Shown here: one piece after another, positions 1-6,425 of the stretch
Layout of the letters: each line of letters begins with the position of its first letter
How positions within the stretch are numbered: the first letter of the stretch is position 1
Source: Ruminococcus sp.
Lineage (GTDB): Bacteria > Bacillota > Clostridia > Oscillospirales > Ruminococcaceae
Direction: 5' to 3'
Length of the DNA: 8,950 bases
Assembly: GCA_029063695.1 (NCBI GenBank)
Contig: JAIDNR010000370.1
Coordinates: forward strand, 1 to 8,950
The notes under the pieces: generated by a model
Seen by the model: the letters and a program-made list of their open reading frames with translations, nothing else
What the model was told of the DNA's origin: nothing
Database searches by the model: none
Program-made: the position numbers and the translations under genes

Positions 1-204
1 ACAACAACTACAACAACAAAGGCTACAACCACAACAACAGCAGAGCCTACAACAACTACAACAAAGGCTACAACTACAACAACAGCAGAGCCAACTACTA
101 CAACTACAACAGCTACAATCACAACAACAGCTAAGCCGTCAATAACTACTACAATAAAAATCAAAGCAACAGCAGAGCCTACAACTACAACAACTGCTAA
201 TCAT
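1..204 (+). repeat. Thr-codon low-complexity region with 45-bp tandem repeat
   Basis: The region is almost entirely ACA/ACT/ACC codons. Bases 19-63 and 64-108 are two tandem copies of a 45-bp, 15-residue unit (K-A-T5-A-E-P-T5), differing only at third codon positions apart from local drift. Degenerate copies continue to about base 204 (T3-AKP, then KATAEP-T5). It encodes an extended, probably O-glycosylated, linker between an upstream domain and the wall anchor. Such tracts expand and contract by slippage, so the copy number may vary between strains or be mis-assembled. Confidence 0.85.
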
Positions 205-537
205 ATTGCTTCTGATGAAGAGCTTTGCAGCTGGTCGATAAATGACTACAATGGAAAAAATGACATCGTTGCTGTTTCAGCTGAAATTACTGAAAAATCA
301 GACAGTCATTATCAGATTACTTTGACAGATGATTCCGACGTAGTTCTTGATGTTTATGACATTAATCCCGAAAGCGGTATCGGTACTGATTCAAACAGCA
401 ATGAAGTTAATCTTCCTCAGACAGGTAACAACTCACTTGCAAATATCCTGATGGTTATTGGTGCATCTATGATGACAGTATTTGGTTTCGCTGCTATAAA
501 ATTTTCATCTGTTTTCCGTCGCAAAGATAATAAATAA
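1..537 (+). CDS. LPQTG cell-wall-anchored protein with Thr-rich linker (3' part only)
   Basis: The open frame runs in from the left edge, so only the last 178 residues are visible. Residues 1-66 are a low-complexity linker of Thr runs broken by KA, AEP and AKP. Residues 69-135 form a small mixed region starting near ELCSWSINDY and ending TDSNSNEVN. The end is a textbook sortase signal: LPQTG (residues 138-142, bases 412-426), a hydrophobic segment of about 20 residues, then the basic tail FRRKDNK. Sortase A would cleave between T and G and attach the protein to peptidoglycan. Thr-rich linkers before an anchor are common in Ruminococcus surface proteins, including scaffoldins, but no cohesin or catalytic domain is visible here, so the function of the exported part is unknown. 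An ATG at 322 lies within this frame and is not a real start. A hairpin terminator follows directly. Confidence 0.92.
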   Translation, partial: TTTTTTKATTTTTAEPTTTTTKATTTTTAEPTTTTTTATITTTAKPSITTTIKIKATAEPTTTTTANHIASDEELCSWSINDYNGKNDIVAVSAEITEKSDSHYQITLTDDSDVVLDVYDINPESGIGTDSNSNEVNLPQTGNNSLANILMVIGASMMTVFGFAAIKFSSVFRRKDNK

Positions 538-558
538 GTAAAACTGAATCAAAAATGG

Positions 559-589
559 AACAGACTCTGTTATAAACAGAGTCTGTTTT
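559..589 (+). terminator. Intrinsic terminator of the LPQTG gene
   Basis: A perfect 13-bp stem (559-571 with 575-587, AACAGACTCTGTT against AACAGAGTCTGTT) closes a 3-base ATA loop and is followed by a short T run (586-589). It begins 21 bases after the stop codon. An A run at 551-555 on the other side could let it work weakly in the reverse direction too. Confidence 0.88.
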
Positions 590-605
590 ATGTTATGAAA
601 ATGTA

Positions 606-634
606 TTGAAATTCTCAGTAAAATATGATATAAT
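606..634 (+). promoter_or_regulatory. Sigma-A type promoter for the spermidine-synthase-like gene
   Basis: The -35 box is TTGAAA (606-611) and the -10 box TATAAT (629-634), with exactly 17 bases between. The predicted start near 641 gives a leader of about 27 bases. It lies just beyond the upstream terminator, so the downstream gene should be an independent unit. Confidence 0.8.
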
Positions 635-667
635 AATTCTGTAAACTTTTGTTACAGGAGGTAAAAA

Positions 668-2272
668 ATGTCAAAAAAAGAAAATATCCCGAAAATATTG
701 ATGAATAAATGGTATCTTTATCTTACTGAATTTTTTTCGGGAATGTCAGTAATGGCAGTTGAACTGGGTGCAAGCCGTCTGCTGGCTCCTTATTTTAGTT
801 CATCGCAGATTGTTTGGACTATTATAATCGGTACTATAATGATTGCAATGGCTCTCGGAAATATCTATGGCGGAAAGAGTGCCGACAAGAATCCGAATCC
901 CGATAAACTCTATGGCAGAATACTTGTTGCAGGTGTATGGGTTGCAGCTATTCCGTTCATCGGCAAGTTTGCAATACTTGGAATATCAGCACTTCTTGTT
1001 GTTACGGTCAACACAAATTTTCTTGTGTGGGCGGCATTCATAACATGTATGGTTGTATTTGTCTATCCACTTTTTCTGCTTGGAACTGTTACTCCGTCGC
1101 TTGTAAAATACACAGTGGACAGCCTTGACGACAGCGGAAAAACAGTCGGAACACTTGGTGCATTCAATACAATAGGAAGTATTATAGGTACGTTTGTTCC
1201 TACGTTCATATCAATTCCGACTGTTGGAACAGCAGTAACATTTCTGATTTTTTCGACCATACTTCTGATTCTTGGCATAGTTTACTTTATAAGTTCCAAA
1301 AGATGCAAGTCAAAAACAGTAATATCAGCAGTTTTATTTGTAATATGCTGCTTTTTGTCACCGTCTCTGAATTTTGCATTCTGGGAAAAAGATTTGGCTT
1401 ATGAGGGTGAATCGGTTTACAATTATTTGCAGGTGAAAGAAAATGAACGTCGCACATCACTTTCAACCAATGTACTTTTCGGCGTACAGTCGGTTTACAT
1501 GAAATCAGGCGGACTTACAGGAATGTATTATGACTATGCTATGGCAGCTCCGCTTATGGCTGATACTGATGATACTACGGATATTCTCATTCTGGGAATG
1601 GGTACAGGTACTTACGCAAAACAGTGTATTGAGTATTTTGACGGTATAACTGTTGAGGGCGTTGAAATTGACGAAAAAATAACAAAACTTGCATATGAAT
1701 ACTTTGAACTGCCTGAGAAAGTAAAAGTCACAACATACGACGGCAGAGCCTTCCTGAATGTATGTGATAAAAGATACGATGTTATAATGGTTGACGCTTA
1801 TCAGGATATAACAATTCCGTTTCAGATGTCATCAAAGGAATTTTTTTCACTCGTCCGTGAACATCTCAACGAAAATGGTGTTATGGTTGTAAATATGAAT
1901 ATGCGTTCAGAAAGTGATGACGGTATAAATTCATGGCTTGCAGATACAATTGCATCTCAGTTCAGTGAAGTATATACTGTTGATGTCGGAAATACAACAA
2001 ACCGTGAACTTTTTGCATCAAATGACCCGAGATTTATTAAAAGATTCAAAGAAAAATCAGAGATACTTGAAAAATCAGATTTGTATACAATTATGAGCAA
2101 AGTAAATGACGGACTTGATGAATACAAAGCAGGTGACAGGATTTTTACTGATGACAAGGCACCTGTTGAACTTCTGGGAATGAGTGTTATTGATGATTTG
2201 ATTGAGGACGAACTTTCTTACTATAAACAGCGTTTCAGGGAGAACGGCATAAAAGGTCTGATTGACGGCTAA
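668..2272 (+). CDS. Membrane-fused spermidine-synthase-like protein
   Basis: The 534-residue protein has two halves. Residues 15-230 are hydrophobic, with about seven transmembrane segments (roughly 18-40, 47-68, 84-112, 117-139, 163-183, 186-209, 216-232). Residues 245-515 are a soluble aminopropyltransferase-like Rossmann domain: glycine loop GMGTGT (310-315), acidic residue after strand 2 in VEID (E333), YDGRAF (357-362), VDAY (375-378) and FTDDKAPVE (493-501). This is the layout of proteins annotated as fused MFS/spermidine synthase. The usual catalytic stretch of true spermidine synthases (D-S/T-x-D-P) is replaced by DAYQD, so the family assignment is firm but polyamine synthesis is not; nucleotide or decarboxy-SAM binding is likelier to be retained. 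The start is fixed by AGGAGGT at 656-662. The gene has its own promoter and a strong terminator at 2356-2395. No polyamine pathway partner is visible nearby. Confidence 0.88.
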   Translation: MSKKENIPKILMNKWYLYLTEFFSGMSVMAVELGASRLLAPYFSSSQIVWTIIIGTIMIAMALGNIYGGKSADKNPNPDKLYGRILVAGVWVAAIPFIGKFAILGISALLVVTVNTNFLVWAAFITCMVVFVYPLFLLGTVTPSLVKYTVDSLDDSGKTVGTLGAFNTIGSIIGTFVPTFISIPTVGTAVTFLIFSTILLILGIVYFISSKRCKSKTVISAVLFVICCFLSPSLNFAFWEKDLAYEGESVYNYLQVKENERRTSLSTNVLFGVQSVYMKSGGLTGMYYDYAMAAPLMADTDDTTDILILGMGTGTYAKQCIEYFDGITVEGVEIDEKITKLAYEYFELPEKVKVTTYDGRAFLNVCDKRYDVIMVDAYQDITIPFQMSSKEFFSLVREHLNENGVMVVNMNMRSESDDGINSWLADTIASQFSEVYTVDVGNTTNRELFASNDPRFIKRFKEKSEILEKSDLYTIMSKVNDGLDEYKAGDRIFTDDKAPVELLGMSVIDDLIEDELSYYKQRFRENGIKGLIDG

Positions 2273-3627
2273 ATCAGCAAAAACAGCGGAAAAAAGCTTA
2301 CCAAATATCTGCATCTTGTTTCCCATATCAGTAAAAAAATTATTAAACCGAACAGGCAAAGACGGAACAGAAATGTTTTGTCTTTGCATTTTTTTATTCC
2401 CATAAAAATTGAAAAAAGTAAAGTGAAGTGACAGAAAAAAGTAGTAATATAAAATATTCCTGACGAAAAACTTTCATTATAGTAATATCCTGCCATAAAA
2501 GCACAGTTTTCCCATGTATAAGCGATTTTATCGACAATATGTATAAGGAATCCAAAAAATCCCTGATTACTGAGTTTTTGGGTAAGTCTTTCAAAATCGG
2601 CTGATACTTTTTCATTACCGCATAAACTATGCGTAAAAAGAAAATCATCACGATTATATCCGCCTTTGCCATCAGCACTCATCATAATCCAGTGAATAAG
2701 CGGAAAGGCTTTTTCTTTAATAGTTTCATGACTTATATGAAGCATTTTCAGTGCTGTTTCAGAAATAATCTTTACTGAAATAAAGCAGGGGAGTATCACA
2801 GCAAAAAAATCTTTTATTTTAGGATTATTTAAAGCCATTTCGATAATTATTGCAATAAGCAGAACGAGTGAACTGCCCTTCATTTTATATGCGATTCCTA
2901 TAAAAGCACTGCACATAATAAGTATGGATATTTTTTCTGATTTCTTGTATTTCAGATAAAGATATGCAGAAATCATAACTAATGGCATAGCCATAGAATC
3001 GGTATAAAAAAATGATGTGTATGTAATCAGCGGTGTGAAAAGCATTCCACGAACTGCACATACAAAAGCTTTTGGTGGTTTGTGAGTCATTTCCGCACAT
3101 CTGCACAGAAGAATATACGAAACATTCAGTCCTATAAGATTAATTGCAGTAGGCAGAAAATCACTCATATTTCCCGTGAATACAAATTCAATCTTGTACA
3201 GCAGATAAATTAAAATAAAAAGCATATGATTATTCGGATAGATTTCAAAATAGTCAGGCTGATAATCGGGAAGATTTTGGGAAATATCGTTGCCGAGAAT
3301 AATATTTTTTGCTCCTGTACATACATGGGAAAGGTCATTTATAGGTGTAAAATCGGCAAATATTGCAGTTATAAGCTGTGCCGTGAAAAGAAGAATACAC
3401 ATACAGGCAGAAATCCGTCTGTATTCGCAGACAGTCATATGGATTGATTCAAGCTGATTGAGCTTTTTGGCAATAAAAAAGCAGATATAAGCTCCTGCCG
3501 GAATAATCAGCCATGAAGCAGGAATGGAAGCAGATTTATTTGTAATTAAACCGTATACCGCAAGAATAATGCATATTGCAAAAATGGTTATAAGTGAATA
3601 ATTAAAATATTTTATCAGTTGTTTCAT
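2269..3627 (-). CDS. Polytopic membrane glycosyltransferase, GT-C fold (GT39/PMT-like)
   Basis: A 452-residue protein with about ten or more hydrophobic helices throughout. Features typical of GT-C enzymes that use lipid-linked sugars: an acidic pair site in the first large external loop (ND at 97-98, followed by CTGAKNIILGN), YPNNHML before the next helix (130-136), YTDSMAMP (208-215), a conserved-looking outer loop HWIMMSADGKGGYNRDD (312-328), and ETRCRYLVSFFP (436-447) resembling the E-x-R-x-R-Y-L motif at the last helix. Likely role: transfer of a sugar to a cell-surface glycan or protein outside the membrane; donor and acceptor cannot be told. Start: ATG 3627-3625 with GAGGT at 3638-3634. 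Odd points: the protein stops 12 residues into its last helix, and its TAG (2271-2269) overlaps the opposing TAA (2270-2272). The family is inferred from motifs, without a search. Confidence 0.75.
   Translation of the reverse strand: MKQLIKYFNYSLITIFAICIILAVYGLITNKSASIPASWLIIPAGAYICFFIAKKLNQLESIHMTVCEYRRISACMCILLFTAQLITAIFADFTPINDLSHVCTGAKNIILGNDISQNLPDYQPDYFEIYPNNHMLFILIYLLYKIEFVFTGNMSDFLPTAINLIGLNVSYILLCRCAEMTHKPPKAFVCAVRGMLFTPLITYTSFFYTDSMAMPLVMISAYLYLKYKKSEKISILIMCSAFIGIAYKMKGSSLVLLIAIIIEMALNNPKIKDFFAVILPCFISVKIISETALKMLHISHETIKEKAFPLIHWIMMSADGKGGYNRDDFLFTHSLCGNEKVSADFERLTQKLSNQGFFGFLIHIVDKIAYTWENCAFMAGYYYNESFSSGIFYITTFFCHFTLLFSIFMGIKKCKDKTFLFRLCLFGLIIFLLIWETRCRYLVSFFPLFLLI
2356..2395 (+). 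terminator. Strong intrinsic terminator of the 668-2272 gene, inside the opposing gene
   Basis: Bases 2356-2369 pair with 2374-2387 over 14 positions, including two G-U wobbles, around a GAAA tetraloop. The stem is followed by A and seven Ts (2389-2395). It starts 84 bases after the plus-strand stop. On the minus strand the two wobbles become C/A mismatches and no T run follows, so the element is directional and serves the plus-strand gene although it lies in minus-strand coding sequence. Confidence 0.85.
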
Positions 3628-3769
3628 TTATGTACCTCGATTCTTTTTTGATGATTAATATTATAACTTATCAATCTTACAAAAAAATTACAATCAGCTT
3701 AATTTTATCTTAAGATTTATGTATAAGCAAAAGTTTTTATGAATATAATTCAGCAATGGAGGCGATTAA
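3628..3769. other. Divergent intergenic region
   Basis: This 142-base, very AT-rich gap separates the minus-strand GT-C gene from the plus-strand peptidoglycan module. It holds the candidate minus-strand -10 box (3665-3660), a TATAAT on the plus strand (3744-3749) and the GGAGG ribosome site at 3758-3762. The plus-strand TATAAT has no good -35 partner and would leave a leader of only about 14 bases, so the real promoter of the module may be of another sigma class or further upstream. A short CTTAA...TTAAG inverted repeat is present but too weak to call. Confidence 0.5.
3660..3688 (-). promoter_or_regulatory. Possible promoter of the GT-C gene
   Basis: On the minus strand a perfect TATAAT (3665-3660) lies about 33 bases upstream of the ATG, giving a leader of about 26 bases. 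The hexamer 17 bases further upstream (3688-3683, ATTTTT) is a poor -35 match, so only the -10 half is convincing. Confidence 0.4.
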
Positions 3770-4471
3770 ATGAACCAAATGGATATTGAGCAGTATAAAA
3801 ATGACATGATGAAGCTTTATGGCAAAAGAATACCTTCGGTGAATCCCGAAACACAGGAGAAAGAAGCAGAAAAAGCACCTGAGTCCGAGCCGACGGAGAA
3901 AAATACAGAAGTTGAACTTCCTGTTGAGGAAGAAGAAGTCCAGAAGCAGGAAGTTCCGGAAGAAAGTGAGACGGAAAATTCCGCAGAAGACGATATTGAA
4001 GAACGCTTTCCCGAACCTGATTTGTCGGAACTTTCTGAAGAAGACATTTCAGATGCCGAATATGGTTCAACAGAGGGAATGGGCAGTTCAACTGGCTATA
4101 TCCTCGTTAATGTCAGGGCAGGACATGAAGCATATCCGATAGAAAATGCTACTGTAATTGTTTCGGCTATCGTTAACGGAAACAGATTCATAATCGCATC
4201 AGGATTGACTGATATAAGCGGAACAACAATAAAACTTGAAACTCCTGCTCCTGATATTATTTATTCCCAGTCAGCGAATCCTGCTGAAAGACCATACAGT
4301 CTTTTTGATATAAACGTCAGGGCAAACGGATACTTCAATGCAAGAAGTGTTGATGTTCCTGTATTTTCGGGTATTACATCAATTCAGAATTTCAATATGA
4401 TACCTGTTCCGCTTATGATGAAAAGCAGTGATGAAACATTGACTTATTTTAATCAGGAACCTAATGTGTAA
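3770..4471 (+). CDS. Acidic protein with C-terminal Ig-like (SleC N-domain/carboxypeptidase-regulatory-like) domain
   Basis: The 233 residues fall into three parts. Residues 1-20 (MDIEQYKNDMMKLYGK) look like a short amphipathic helix. Residues 21-100 are low complexity, with 31 Glu or Asp in 80 positions and many Pro and Ser. Residues 109-213 form a beta-sandwich-like domain: GYILVNVRAGHEAYPIENATV, a SGLTDISGTTI turn, INVRANGYFNARSVDVPVF and a closing FNMIPVP. This last pattern (value-adding strand, PIENA-V, NGY, VPVF, PVPL) matches, from memory, the non-catalytic domain at the N-terminus of SleC-like peptidoglycan proteins of clostridia. There is no signal peptide or membrane segment. It is the first of three genes, with 9 bases to the next start, so it probably partners the SpoIID-like enzyme, perhaps as its separated N-domain or as a scaffold. 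Start supported by GGAGG at 3758-3762. Confidence 0.75.
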   Translation: MNQMDIEQYKNDMMKLYGKRIPSVNPETQEKEAEKAPESEPTEKNTEVELPVEEEEVQKQEVPEESETENSAEDDIEERFPEPDLSELSEEDISDAEYGSTEGMGSSTGYILVNVRAGHEAYPIENATVIVSAIVNGNRFIIASGLTDISGTTIKLETPAPDIIYSQSANPAERPYSLFDINVRANGYFNARSVDVPVFSGITSIQNFNMIPVPLMMKSSDETLTYFNQEPNV

Positions 4472-4480
4472 GGAGGAAAT

Positions 4481-5872
4481 ATGCTTACAGGAATGCCGTT
4501 TATTCCGGAAACAATTACTGTACATTTAGGAGCTCCTGATTCAAATGCTCCGAATGTTACAGTTGATTTTCCGAGTTATATCAAGAATGTTGCATCGAGT
4601 GAAATTTTTCCGACATGGCCTGAAAGTGCACTCCGTGCAAATATTTATGCTATTGTCAGTTTCGTTCTGAATCGTGTTTACACAGAATGGTACAGGTCAA
4701 GAGGATATGATTTTGATATTACGTCAACTACTCAGTATGACCAGAAATTTATCAGTGGAAGAGAATATTTTCAGAACATAAGCTATCTTGTTGATGAACT
4801 TTTCAATGACTATGTTCAGAGGCAGGGAAGTGTTGAACCGCTGTTCACTTCATTCTGTAATGGTACAACGTCAACCTGTTCAGGATTATCGCAGTGGGGA
4901 ACTGTTGACCTTGCAAACAGCGGATTTTCACCCTATGAAATACTGCAATACTATTATGGAGATGATATAAATATTGTGAAAGATGCACCCGTTAAATCTG
5001 CAATGCCGTCATATCCAGGCATTCCGTTACAGTACGGTTCAGCAAGCAATGATGTAAAGTCAATGCAGATTTTTCTTAACAGAATTTCAAGAAATTATCC
5101 TGCAATTCCGAAAATTCCGCAGGCAGACGGTATTTTTGATACGTCCACAGTTGAAGCCGTCCGTGTATTTCAGGAAATCTTTGACCTTGACATTACAGGA
5201 GTTATCAATGAGGCAACATGGTATAGGATTATTTATATCTATACAAGTGTAAAACGACTTGCCGAACTCAATTCTGAAGGTATTGCAATTGAGGAAGTTA
5301 CTCCGCTTTATATGGAAGATTTGAGCATAGGTATGCAGGGAAATGAAGTAAAGCAGCTTCAATATCTTCTAGCTGTAATCGGTGCTTATTATGAAGCAGT
5401 TCAGCCTGTTGAAATTACGGGATATTTCGGAGAAGAAACAGAAAAGTCACTGAAATCATTTCAGAGAGTTTTCGGTATTCCGCAGACTGGTTCGCTTGAC
5501 AGGCAGACAAGAAATGATATTTATCGTGCATATATGGGTATTGCCGAAGCGGTTAAGCCTGAATATACAGAAGTTGCACTTTATCCCGGAATTGTACTCC
5601 GAGAGGGCGAAAATAATGATTATGTACGCATACTTCAGGAATATCTGTCTCTTATTCATGAGACATATCCGAATATTCCTGCGGTAAATAATACAGGCTA
5701 TTTCGGTCCTGTTACAAAGCAGTCTGTTATTGAATTTCAACGGCAGTTCGGAATAAATCCGACAGGTCTTGTCGGCGGTGTTACATGGGACGCTATTGCA
5801 GAAGTTTATTCCGATTTACGTTATGGATTTGATAAAAGACCTTATCAGAATCCGGGTTATACTATCAGTTAG
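4481..5872 (+). CDS. SpoIID/LytB-like (SleC-type) peptidoglycan protein with three PG-binding repeats
   Basis: A 463-residue protein. Residues 32-165 are a SpoIID/LytB-like domain: SEIFPTWPESALRANIYA (40-57) aligns with the SpoIID signature, placing the proposed catalytic Glu of these lytic transglycosylases at E41. It continues through FVLNRVYTEWYRSRGYDFDIT, FCNGTTSTC (125-133), GLSQWG (135-140) and PYEILQYYYG (151-160), a set characteristic of SleC. Three PG_binding_1 repeats follow at about 186-248, 284-347 and 375-437, each with GIFD or GYFG plus T, then F-Q-x-x-F and a closing T-G...TW or equivalent. The likely role is cleaving glycan strands in spore cortex or cell wall. There is no signal peptide, which fits mother-cell expression of a cortex enzyme, or lysis-dependent action. 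The AGGAGG site (4471-4476) overlaps the upstream stop, indicating coupling. The next gene starts 11 bases after the stop. Confidence 0.85.
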   Translation: MLTGMPFIPETITVHLGAPDSNAPNVTVDFPSYIKNVASSEIFPTWPESALRANIYAIVSFVLNRVYTEWYRSRGYDFDITSTTQYDQKFISGREYFQNISYLVDELFNDYVQRQGSVEPLFTSFCNGTTSTCSGLSQWGTVDLANSGFSPYEILQYYYGDDINIVKDAPVKSAMPSYPGIPLQYGSASNDVKSMQIFLNRISRNYPAIPKIPQADGIFDTSTVEAVRVFQEIFDLDITGVINEATWYRIIYIYTSVKRLAELNSEGIAIEEVTPLYMEDLSIGMQGNEVKQLQYLLAVIGAYYEAVQPVEITGYFGEETEKSLKSFQRVFGIPQTGSLDRQTRNDIYRAYMGIAEAVKPEYTEVALYPGIVLREGENNDYVRILQEYLSLIHETYPNIPAVNNTGYFGPVTKQSVIEFQRQFGINPTGLVGGVTWDAIAEVYSDLRYGFDKRPYQNPGYTIS

Positions 5873-5883
5873 GAGAATTAATT

Positions 5884-6390
5884 ATGCCTTATTCAAATCA
5901 GCAGAAAAGACAGCACATCATGGAGTTACAACGGTATCTCCATGCCATTTCACTTATGGACAGGAAAATTCCGACGGTTATCCCTGATGGTATATATGGA
6001 CAAGAGACTGCATTAACAGTAAGGGCATTTCAGAGTGAATATAATCTTACTGAAACAGGTACAGTAGATTCTGCAACATGGAATAAAATTGTTGCTGTTT
6101 ACAAGGGGCTTTTTCACATGAAACCTGCACCTTATCCTGCATTTCCGTCTGAGAAATTCGTATGTGAAAGCGGAGCAACGGGACAGCTTGTATATATCAT
6201 ACAGGCTATGCTTTACGGCATGGGACAGAGTTATGATAATTTCCCGAAAATAAAAGTCTGCGGAAATTTCAACGAAGAAACTACCAATGCCGTCATGGGA
6301 TTTCAGAAAATATGTGCATTGCCGCAGAACGGCAAGGTTGACTGTGCTACATGGAATATGCTTGTAAGCTGTTCCTGCAACGGATTGTAA
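5884..6390 (+). CDS. Small protein made of two PG-binding repeats
   Basis: The 168 residues contain almost nothing except two PG_binding_1 modules: about 8-68 (IMELQRYLH, PDGIYGQETALTVRAFQ, GTVDSATWNKI) and 98-160 (GQLVYIIQAML, CGNFNEETTNAVMGFQ, GKVDCATWNML). No catalytic domain, signal peptide or membrane helix is present. All six cysteines (94, 126, 144, 154, 163, 165) fall in and after the second module; the first has none. It probably binds peptidoglycan or cortex as an accessory to the upstream SpoIID-like protein, as though the C-terminal repeats of a longer enzyme had been detached. The ribosome site AGGAG (5871-5875) overlaps the upstream TAG, so translation is probably coupled. No terminator follows: a promoter for the next gene begins 8 bases after the stop. 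Confidence 0.85.
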   Translation: MPYSNQQKRQHIMELQRYLHAISLMDRKIPTVIPDGIYGQETALTVRAFQSEYNLTETGTVDSATWNKIVAVYKGLFHMKPAPYPAFPSEKFVCESGATGQLVYIIQAMLYGMGQSYDNFPKIKVCGNFNEETTNAVMGFQKICALPQNGKVDCATWNMLVSCSCNGL

Positions 6391-6397
6391 ATTTTTC

Positions 6398-6425
6398 TTG
6401 ACATTATACAAAATTATGGTATAAT
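6398..6425 (+). promoter_or_regulatory. Very strong extended -10 promoter of the esterase
   Basis: A perfect TTGACA (6398-6403) is followed after 16 bases by a perfect TATAAT (6420-6425), preceded by the extended -10 motif TGG (6417-6419). The start is expected near 6432, giving a leader of about 35 bases. A 7-bp inverted repeat (6403-6409 and 6419-6425) overlaps both boxes and is listed separately. Confidence 0.88.
6403..6425. promoter_or_regulatory. Candidate operator: 7-bp inverted repeat over the promoter core
   Basis: ATTATAC (6403-6409) and GTATAAT (6419-6425) are exact reverse complements separated by 9 bases, spanning the region between the -35 and -10 boxes. A repressor dimer bound here would block RNA polymerase. 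The sequence is AT-rich and one arm contains the -10 box itself, so chance symmetry is possible. Confidence 0.35.

Noticed and set aside
1..204. Possible CRISPR or non-coding tandem repeat array
   Set aside because: The repeats keep one open frame, differ mainly at third codon positions and lack unique spacers; they encode a Thr-rich linker.
2075..2389. Minus-strand open frame of about 104 codons across the convergent gene ends
   Set aside because: It lies antisense to the well-supported plus-strand gene, has no ribosome site and no recognisable domain.
2394..2678. Second minus-strand frame inside the GT-C gene, considered as a frameshifted tail
   Set aside because: The main frame continues unbroken with membrane helices and the ETRCRYL motif, so this is a shadow frame.
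3695..3716. CTTAA/TTAAG inverted repeat as an operator or terminator
   Set aside because: Only five AT-dominated base pairs, expected by chance in this composition.
3720..3769. Sporulation sigma factor promoter before the peptidoglycan module
   Set aside because: No pair of boxes with correct spacing for sigma-E, G or K could be found; a TGAATA at 3740 would place its -10 on top of the ribosome site.
3750..4091. Minus-strand frames opposite the acidic tail (Ser-rich or Leu-rich)
   Set aside because: Products of the biased GAA/GAG codon tract read backwards; no ribosome site and inconsistent with the operon.
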